Positions 61,201 to 64,000 of a stretch of 64,000 nucleotides of DNA are shown one piece after another. The notes below the pieces were generated by a model, which had not been told where the DNA came from, made no database searches, and worked only from the letters and a program-made list of their open reading frames with translations. The DNA is taken from the NCBI GenBank assembly GCA_030220185.1, contig JASPKZ010001601.1, forward strand, positions 620,001-684,000. Direction: 5' to 3'. Every line of letters begins with the position of its first letter. Positions within the stretch are counted from its first letter, which is position 1. The translations under genes were made by a program, and so were the position numbers. The DNA is from Diploptera punctata (taxonomy: Eukaryota; Arthropoda; Insecta; Blattodea; Blaberidae).

Positions 61201-61588
61201 GACAACCATCTTCAAAATTATACCAATGATCTGAGAAGTTAATTTAATGATAATCCACTCAAATACTGAAGATTTTATTAGGTATTTTTAGAATTGCCCA
61301 GAACAAATAATTTTAGTAACAAAAAAAACAAGTGATAAAAATTAAAATATGTTAACAAATGGGGTCAGAACAGGAAAATAATTTTAATGTATAAAATTAA
61401 TGTTTAATTCGTAAATTTTTCATTTATTCAAGAAATGAGAAACTGGTATCGGGCATGTACCTGGGAGAGCTTGTGAGAGTCACACTTTGTAAGCTGACCA
61501 AGGAGAAAGCATTGTTTGGTGGAAAGATAAATGACAAACTGAAGAAAAAGGATCTTTTTACAACTGTTATGATATCTGAAATTGCAGC
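43199..61588 (+). CDS. Hexokinase, seven exons seen, 3' part off window
   Basis: Exons: 43199-43219, 43395-43557, 49252-49391, 52779-52994, 55563-55676 (damaged), 58440-58629, 61433-61588. Hexokinase phosphorylates glucose with ATP to glucose-6-phosphate in the cytosol, the entry step of glycolysis and trehalose or chitin synthesis in insects. Seen motifs: [13 protein letters not shown] (exon 2), ATP loop [13 protein letters not shown] (67-79), substrate segment [30 protein letters not shown] (phosphate 2), ESGAFGDDG and [14 protein letters not shown]. In most hexokinases ERWNKGF reads WTKGF, so the glucose-contacting Thr is Asn; ESGAFG is usually EWGAFG. Exon 5 breaks the frame. The C-terminal quarter should lie beyond the right edge. 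It could be a decaying paralogue, or a real gene with sequencing errors. Confidence 0.88.
43395..43557 (+). CDS. Hexokinase exon 2
   Basis: [20 protein letters not shown] ... [17 protein letters not shown], the conserved small-domain start. Acceptor TTTCCAG, donor GTATAG, phase 1. Confidence 0.93.
43778..45107 (+). mobile_element. Tc1/mariner superfamily DD41D element, near intact
   Basis: 1330 bp with TA duplicated at 43776-43777 and 45108-45109. Terminal inverted repeats starting CAGGGTGGACCGCTCGAATG are about 108 bp with two or three mismatches. Encodes one transposase. Lies in hexokinase intron 2. Confidence 0.95.
43950..44988 (+). CDS. DD41D transposase, one frameshift
   Basis: ATG at 43950 opens [19 protein letters not shown] (DUF4817-type N-terminus). 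An extra C near 44047 moves the frame; from there an open frame runs to 44988. Helix-turn-helix: RSIKKWRDT and [18 protein letters not shown]. Catalytic triad: [19 protein letters not shown] and [13 protein letters not shown], with 41 residues between the second and third Asp. About 345 residues if the shift is an error. It would cut and paste the element at TA sites. Confidence 0.9.
46105..46225 (+). repeat. tRNA-like sequence
   Basis: TCATGGTCTTGTGATCAAAG and TAGTTCAATACCC resemble A and B boxes; a degraded tRNA-derived SINE head. Confidence 0.4.
46234..46957. mobile_element. hAT-like MITE with 8-bp TSD
   Basis: Direct repeats ATAATTAG at 46226-46233 and 46958-46965; inverted ends TAGGGCAAGGCATTTAATGA and its imperfect reverse ATTGTCTTGCCCTA. 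Interior is AT-rich with AAAATGCAAAAAATGACC-type subterminal repeats and no transposase. Confidence 0.85.
46970..47200 (+). mobile_element. SINE-E, tRNA-derived
   Basis: Head GCCGCGGTGGACTAGTGGTT and GGGTTCAAACCC B box, body with AAAAATCCAAGGAGCAAG, shared with the minus copy at 53253-53672. Confidence 0.8.
47205..47525 (+). mobile_element. SINE-A copy
   Basis: Full-length head, B box GGTTCGATCCC, CATCATCATCATCAT run, and GGATGGATGGAT tail. Confidence 0.85.
47526..48079. other. Hexokinase intron, no recognised element
   Basis: Low-complexity free, no repeat that I can match; immediately upstream of a candidate alternative exon. Confidence 0.4.
48080..48176 (+). CDS. Candidate alternative first exon
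   Basis: ATG in good context (CGAAATGG) opens [20 protein letters not shown]... for 32 codons and ends at a consensus donor CAG|GTAAGG in phase 1, the same phase hexokinase exon 2 delivers to exon 3. Spliced to exon 3 it would stay in frame but lose the exon 2 conserved block. No family match for the peptide. Confidence 0.3.
48327..48522. repeat. TATAA-type low-complexity array
   Basis: Runs of TATAATA and TAATG units with variations, about 195 bp. Confidence 0.95.
48530..48625 (+). repeat. tRNA-like cassette in short inverted repeats
   Basis: CTGGTGGTGCAATGGATAAC and GCGTTCAAATTCC boxes, flanked by AGAAAAATAA and TTATTTTTCT. Different tRNA head from the other cassettes but the same architecture. 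Confidence 0.65.
48640..49100. mobile_element. Penelope-like element family J, long palindrome
   Basis: Arms of about 215 bp mirror around 48870 with few mismatches. Each arm carries TTGATAATGACATG...CATGCCGAAACG, a hammerhead-like motif with the same U3/A8 exchange as family I. Confidence 0.75.
49120..49209. repeat. (CA)n(TA)n(GA)n compound microsatellite
   Basis: About 30 bp CA, 35 bp TA and 25 bp GA in sequence, ending 42 bp before hexokinase exon 3. Confidence 0.97.
49252..49391 (+). CDS. Hexokinase exon 3 (ATP loop)
   Basis: [20 protein letters not shown] ... [16 protein letters not shown]; acceptor ACACCAG, donor GTAAGT. Ends phase 0. Confidence 0.95.
49880..50470 (+). mobile_element. 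Tc1-type transposase N-terminal remnant
   Basis: Decayed frames [39 protein letters not shown] and LLRNSSF...[11 protein letters not shown] reproduce the paired HTH domain of Tc1-like transposases. Catalytic part absent. Confidence 0.75.
50490..51850 (-). mobile_element. LINE family gamma-like RT, interrupted
   Basis: 51850-51651 (minus): [36 protein letters not shown]. 51180-50490 (minus): [45 protein letters not shown] alpha copy (51185-51648) is inserted between them. Confidence 0.8.
51185..51648 (-). mobile_element. LINE family alpha, 5'-truncated insert
   Basis: TAAG-type tail at 51189-51210, [40 protein letters not shown]. Ends inside the RT C-terminal part. Confidence 0.85.
51968..52726 (+). 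mobile_element. LINE family alpha, internally deleted copy 2
   Basis: Starts CCCTCCATGGTATCTTTACC as the 4238-4800 copy does, runs through the 5' frame ([20 protein letters not shown]) to GAATGTTAGGACTTTA, then jumps to AAGGGAGGAAAGGAGATTAC near the RT C-terminus and on to TAG and GTGAGTAAG. Flanks share AATTTAGT. Confidence 0.85.
52779..52994 (+). CDS. Hexokinase exon 4
   Basis: 72 codons: [60 protein letters not shown]. Acceptor TGTTGCAG, donor GTAAGT. It starts 53 bp after the LINE derivative. Confidence 0.95.
53060..53990. repeat. tRNA-like element with nested SINE-E
   Basis: Minus tRNA-like 53096-53165 and plus tRNA-like about 53872-53943, body pieces (GGCGGCTTCC, TTTATTAGGAATTTAA) split by SINE-E at 53253-53672. 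Confidence 0.7.
53253..53672 (-). mobile_element. SINE-E copy with poly-A
   Basis: Begins with a run of 15 T (poly-A on minus), ends with tRNA-like head GCCGCGGTGGACTAGTGGTT (minus). Flanks share GGCTTC(C/T)TTTT. Confidence 0.8.
54115..54235 (+). repeat. tRNA-like cassette
   Basis: GATAGCTCAATGG and CTGGTTCAAAACC boxes at about 54150-54218, then AATTTTTCTA. Confidence 0.65.
54240..54710. mobile_element. Penelope-like element family A, two-arm foldback
   Basis: Arms mirror around 54495 with [20 protein letters not shown] coding on both strands. Ends ACTCACCTCATATAATTTCAAA / TATGAGGTGAG. Confidence 0.85.
54338..54383 (-). ncRNA. Hammerhead ribozyme, PLE A left arm
   Basis: CTGAAGA, stem II with one mismatch, GAAA, stem III ACC-GCA-GGT, cut GTA|TC. 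The right arm (54601-54645) lacks one A of GAAA and is likely dead. Confidence 0.6.
54715..54880 (+). repeat. tRNA-like cassette with inverted partial copy
   Basis: tRNA-like 54783-54854 (GATAGCTCAGTGG, GGGTTCAAATCC) preceded by a short reverse copy with GGTTTGAATGC; ATATTTTTCTCTTCAAATAT flanks. Confidence 0.65.
55030..55450. mobile_element. Penelope-like element family D, foldback
   Basis: Left arm minus, right arm plus, mirror around 55215. [15 protein letters not shown] coding on the arms; TCACCTCATAGTT / GATGAGGTGAT ends. Confidence 0.8.
55086..55131 (-). ncRNA. Hammerhead ribozyme, PLE D left arm
   Basis: Same sequence as 4184-4230: CTGAGGA, GGAACA/TGTTCC, GAAA, ACTAGT, GTT|TAT. The right-arm copy (55325-55375) has lost GAAA. 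Confidence 0.7.
55563..55676 (+). pseudogene. Hexokinase exon 5, frame-broken
   Basis: Acceptor TTTGTAG and donor GTAAGT are intact. [10 protein letters not shown] then WNDT replaces VVNDTTGT; after TGTAATCCCC the frame changes, giving MSFAWKNL, and an extra A shifts it again before CKIGFIV. Length 114 is not the 3n+1 that exons 4 and 6 require, and frame 0 meets TAA at 55650-55652. The catalytic Asp (NDT) codon is present but the following Gly-Thr is not. Confidence 0.8.
55805..56135 (-). mobile_element. SINE-A copy
   Basis: Full-length reverse copy: head at 56130, ATGATGATGATGAT run, CCGAGGGCAGATC end. Confidence 0.85.
56136..56524. other. Hexokinase intron, nothing recognised
   Basis: No coding or repeat match made. 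Confidence 0.4.
56525..56665 (-). mobile_element. SINE-B fragment
   Basis: GGCCTCACATCCACATGTGTCA and CAGCGTGACATGTGGTCAGC match SINE-B in reverse. Confidence 0.7.
56815..56990 (+). mobile_element. LINE family alpha 3' end
   Basis: PVGRPRMGW- through [12 protein letters not shown] to TAG and GTGAGTTAATTAGTTAG. Confidence 0.8.
57000..57140. repeat. Dispersed repeat R3, copy 2
   Basis: Foldback of about 50 bp arms (ATAAAACCATAGATAC / GTATCTATGGTTTTAA) ending GATTGATTGCTGACTCTT as in 26200-26400. Confidence 0.6.
57420..58110 (-). mobile_element. Jockey-like LINE RT fragment
   Basis: Minus frames: [20 protein letters not shown] upstream of RT, then [24 protein letters not shown], [20 protein letters not shown]. 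Many breaks. Confidence 0.75.
58140..58225 (-). repeat. tRNA-like sequence
   Basis: Reverse tRNA-like with GGGTTTGATACC and CTGGTTCAAGTAG boxes. Confidence 0.5.
58440..58629 (+). CDS. Hexokinase exon 6
   Basis: [58 protein letters not shown]; acceptor TTTGTAG, donor GTGAGT. No frame damage. Confidence 0.95.
58630..58914. other. Hexokinase intron, nothing recognised
   Basis: A Jockey-like trace on the minus strand (58726-58908) is possible but too weak to assign. Confidence 0.3.
58915..59485. repeat. Palindromic tRNA-like element, best copy
   Basis: Minus tRNA-like at 58980-59053, plus tRNA-like at 59386-59457, outward facing, nearly identical. Arms extend about 225 bp to a centre near 59170 (GGCGGCTTCTTTGTTAA / TTAACAAAGAAGCCGCC). 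Each cassette has AGAGAAAAATTTGCGTCTAGA and TCTAGACGAAAATTTTTCTC flanks and TATATAAG upstream. Confidence 0.85.
59690..59885 (-). mobile_element. SINE-A 5' fragment
   Basis: Head at 59880 down to GGACCGTTTGGGTCTTAAAG; the 3' part is missing. Confidence 0.8.
59925..60185. mobile_element. Penelope-like element family C, minimal foldback
   Basis: Arms of about 110 bp mirror at 60025 (CAGTTGAGGATG...). Only the terminal region is left: TATGAGGTAAGAAGAATTC and its reverse. Confidence 0.85.
60530..61160 (+). mobile_element. hAT-type BED zinc-finger remnant
   Basis: Plus frame near 60830-61000 reads [20 protein letters not shown] then [11 protein letters not shown], a CxxC...H-type finger like those at the N-terminus of hAT transposases. 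GCCTATTTTGA-type repeats follow. No catalytic domain. Confidence 0.5.
61433..61588 (+). CDS. Hexokinase exon 7 (last in window)
   Basis: [20 protein letters not shown] ... [18 protein letters not shown] ... MISEIA; acceptor TTCAAG, donor GTAAGT, ends phase 2. The next exon is not found before 64000. Confidence 0.93.
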
Positions 61589-61609
61589 GTAAGTACTGTC
61601 AACTTTATA

Positions 61610-62570
61610 TTAATGTAAACATTATACGGTACAATCATTCAAATTCATTGGAGAACAGTTTTTTAGACAACTCACCTCATAGATAATGTTTTTCACGACA
61701 CCGCGGTTTCAAACATAATCATGTTCATCCTCAGTCATAACTCCGACTGATTAAATTCTTTGGCCGTCAACTCTTCTATTGTCATTTGGAAACTCATACA
61801 AAAGAACATTTTAGGGTCGTATGCAAATACATTAGTCTCTACTCAAATAACTTCCAATCACTGGTGAGCTGACTCACCATGAGCAATTGCTGAGATCGAA
61901 TTAACGGCCGACTTACCGGTCATGCATGGAAGTTGACGTTTTGATAATATTGGCAACGAATTACCCAGAATTCTCAGCGATAAAACCACTTCCATTATTT
62001 TCGTCTGCTATAGAGGAACGCATTTATGCTTGTGTCCCGCAAATAATACCGTATACAAAGACGTCTGCGTCGTGCAATATTACGCCGATTCTCCTGTTCT
62101 TCAAGTTGAATTCTTTGGTAGACTCTATCAAATTCCTCTTCTCCGCGTATACACCGAAAACATGATCGAAGTCTTCAAGGTCCGACATCTTGGATATAGC
62201 TGCAAAGGTTTCAAACTACATCGGTTCCCTTCGGGATTTTCACGATAAGTTTCTATCTTGAGCTATGATATTAAGGTACCTCGTCAGGTAGCTTACAGTT
62301 ATTATCGCATGAATAGATTTCTGAGTAAGCAAAATGTATTTGGATAAAACTTTCTCAGCAGAGAACGCCTTTTACTGTCTAATGCGTTCAAACATTCGAC
62401 CCTTAGAAATATTAAAATGGTGAAATTAAAAAATCAGCTATTGCAGCACATAGTTTGTTGGAGAGTCATAAAATTGAAAAGGAGGCCAAACTTTTAAAAC
62501 ATTTTGAAAAACCTTTAGAATTGACAATTTGGGAGAAGAATATTACATTTCAGAATTAATGACCAGGGTT
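61610..62570. mobile_element. Penelope-like element family E, split by Harbinger MITE
   Basis: Left (61610-61813): TCACCTCATAGATAATG, a minus hammerhead-like motif (61745-61703: CTGAGGA, 6-bp stem II, GAAA, stem III ACCGCGGT, but G at the cut). Right (62403-62570, plus): [20 protein letters not shown] and LELTIWEK endonuclease end. Confidence 0.8.
61814..62402 (-). mobile_element. PIF/Harbinger-like MITE, copy 2
   Basis: TTA at 61811-61813 and 62403-62405; ends GGGTCG/CGACCC. About 80% like 34877-35418. Inserted into the endonuclease part of a PLE. Confidence 0.8.
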
Positions 62571-62944
62571 GTAAGGGGTAGTGACGTGTGTATAACCTCT
62601 CCTACCCAATTCACATCCTAACCTTCTCATGGTACAACCCGTTTTCACAAATAAGGCTCTGATGACCGAGTCACGGCGGTATAACCGTTCCATCGGGTAC
62701 TGAGTAAATGCAGTATCCTAATGTCTGTCCAGAGACTAAAAGGTAGCAGCCCTACCACTGGACTACTTAGTGTCGGACCAGTAACCTGTCCTAAGGAACT
62801 TCAAAACTACTTTCAAGTCTCAACATGAAAAAATCCAGAAGGGCAAAAATATCTAAATTTTTAAGAATTTTAGGGTTAATAAATTCTATCTTCAAGCCAC
62901 AGTTAGTCCAAAAGCATTCTAGACTGAAAGTGTATAAAACACTG
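62571..62944. other. Nothing recognised
   Basis: Possible degraded SINE (GGTAGCAGCCCTACCACTGG) but no confirmed boxes. Confidence 0.3.
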
Positions 62945-63215
62945 GCTTGATTACAAAGTTCTTCAAAAATACAACAGATGGCAGTTTAGAAAATATTTCC
63001 TTCGAAAGAACACCAGATGGCAGTTTGGATAATTACCGGCAAAAGAAGAAAATTGACAGTTGTGAAACCAGCTGAGGATGGTGACAATGGTCGCTGATAC
63101 TGCAGTGCTGTGTTTTAAAAAAAAACAGAAGTATGAGGTAAGAAGAAATCACGATTCATTTAATTCTTATGAATTAAACCTCATAATGTTAAAAATTCCC
63201 AAATTTATTACATAA
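62945..63215 (+). mobile_element. Penelope-like element family C, 3' end
   Basis: [19 protein letters not shown], two 39-bp repeats, then CAGAAGTATGAGGTAAGAAG and the AATTTATTA end. Confidence 0.85.
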
Positions 63216-63369
63216 AAATAAAAATTCTGGATTATATTCACATATTTTCTAGATGTGAGAAATGTTTCAAAATTTTGACATACAATGTTATTTTATGATA
63301 CCCTGTACACCTCTATCATTTCAAACTCTTCATTCACTATTCTCAAATTTTAGTCCATAAAACTGTTTG

Positions 63370-63372
<3 letters not shown>

Positions 63373-63401
<29 letters not shown>
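63373..63401. repeat. (TA)n microsatellite
   Basis: Pure TA run in a hexokinase intron. Confidence 0.95.
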
Positions 63402-63594
63402 GGAGTCGATCCCAAAAGCAAAGTGGTGGATCTGAAGAAAGCATACTCACGTTTATTGGAGTTTTTGTGGTTATTTCTTGTTTGTATTTGTATTGTATGC
63501 TTGTCTCATGACTGAGTCATTGCTTTTGCTGGAATTAGTACTTATTATTCAATGAAGTCCAAACAGAAAAATTAATCTCATAATTTCTGAAACA

Positions 63595-64000
63595 ACGGGG
63601 ATATATACCCATCAATAGGAACCTCAAACTCAATGCTATTCTTTTTGCAGACGATTTAGCTCTTCTGTCACTTTCCGAAAATGATTTGCAACGATCAATT
63701 TATAATTTACAAAAAAACAGCTGCCAAATTTAATATGGAAATATCAATTAACAAAACTAAAATTATGGCATTTCATGGAAAGGACCCCATACAAAGTAAA
63801 ATCTGTCTCCAGAACAAAATTTTAGAGAGATCTAATCAATTTAAACATCTTGGATATTATCTCTCTATCTGGGATGAAAAGGATATCCCTGAAAAAATTA
63901 CTAGTTATAATAAAAGTTTGGGAATTATTAATCAAGTTATGAAACCATCCCTTGTACAAAAAAGCACCAGATTACGTTTATATAACACTTTGGCTAGACC
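63595..64000 (+). mobile_element. LINE family beta RT, cut by window edge
   Basis: NLKLNAILFADDLALLSLSE (FADD site), KTKIMAFHGKDPIQSKICLQ, FKHLGYYLSIWDE, LGIINQVMKPSLVQKSTRLR. One frame break near 63722. Confidence 0.9.

Noticed and set aside
63403..63520. Next hexokinase exon (GVDPKSKVVDLKKAYSRLLE)
   Set aside because: The peptide does not resemble the expected hexokinase segment and no donor in the right phase is present.

Overview
This is an AT-rich piece of an insect nuclear genome. Evidence for that is the long transposon-filled introns with GT-AG splice sites, insect-type hexokinase and mevalonate-pathway genes, Penelope-like retroelements, several LINE families and tRNA-derived SINEs. 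A very repeat-rich insect such as a cockroach or termite (Blattodea) would fit, but the order is my inference and no diagnostic marker is present.

Three host genes can be assembled exon by exon with matching splice phases. (1) On the minus strand, 13394 to 1499, is a large alpha-helical protein whose exons match Gemin4 of the SMN complex in order; its 3' end may lie beyond the left edge. (2) Divergently on the plus strand, 13952 to 34744, is a complete ten-exon diphosphomevalonate decarboxylase (MVD, 389 residues). The two genes start 557 bp apart and probably share a bidirectional promoter with CCAAT boxes. (3) On the plus strand from 43199 there is a hexokinase, seven exons of which lie inside the window; it runs off the right edge. 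Its fifth exon carries frame-breaking changes and a stop, so it is either a decaying paralogue or contains assembly errors.

Nearly everything else is mobile DNA. By region: 1-13.3 kb, Gemin4 introns with LINE, Jockey-like and Penelope-like (PLE) debris; 14-34.6 kb, MVD introns with foldback PLEs, SINEs, two tandem LINE copies and an internally deleted mariner; 34.8-43.2 kb, intergenic TE cluster with a Harbinger-like MITE, tRNA-like elements, a LINE and PLEs encoding GIY-YIG endonucleases; 43.6-64 kb, hexokinase introns with a near-intact DD41D Tc1/mariner element nested in a LINE, a hAT-like MITE, a Tc1 remnant and more PLEs and SINEs.

The most interesting content is RNA-level. At least nine different PLE families carry hammerhead ribozyme cores (CUGANGA, stem II, GAAA), nearly all with a very short palindromic stem III, which is what dimer-type Penelope hammerheads look like. 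One locus (30711-31226) is a five-copy tandem array of a 103-104 bp unit with one complete hammerhead per unit. Another family carries a paired C3-to-U / G8-to-A change in the catalytic core. A second theme is a set of tRNA-like cassettes, each bounded by short inverted repeats, often in pairs pointing outward from a palindrome.
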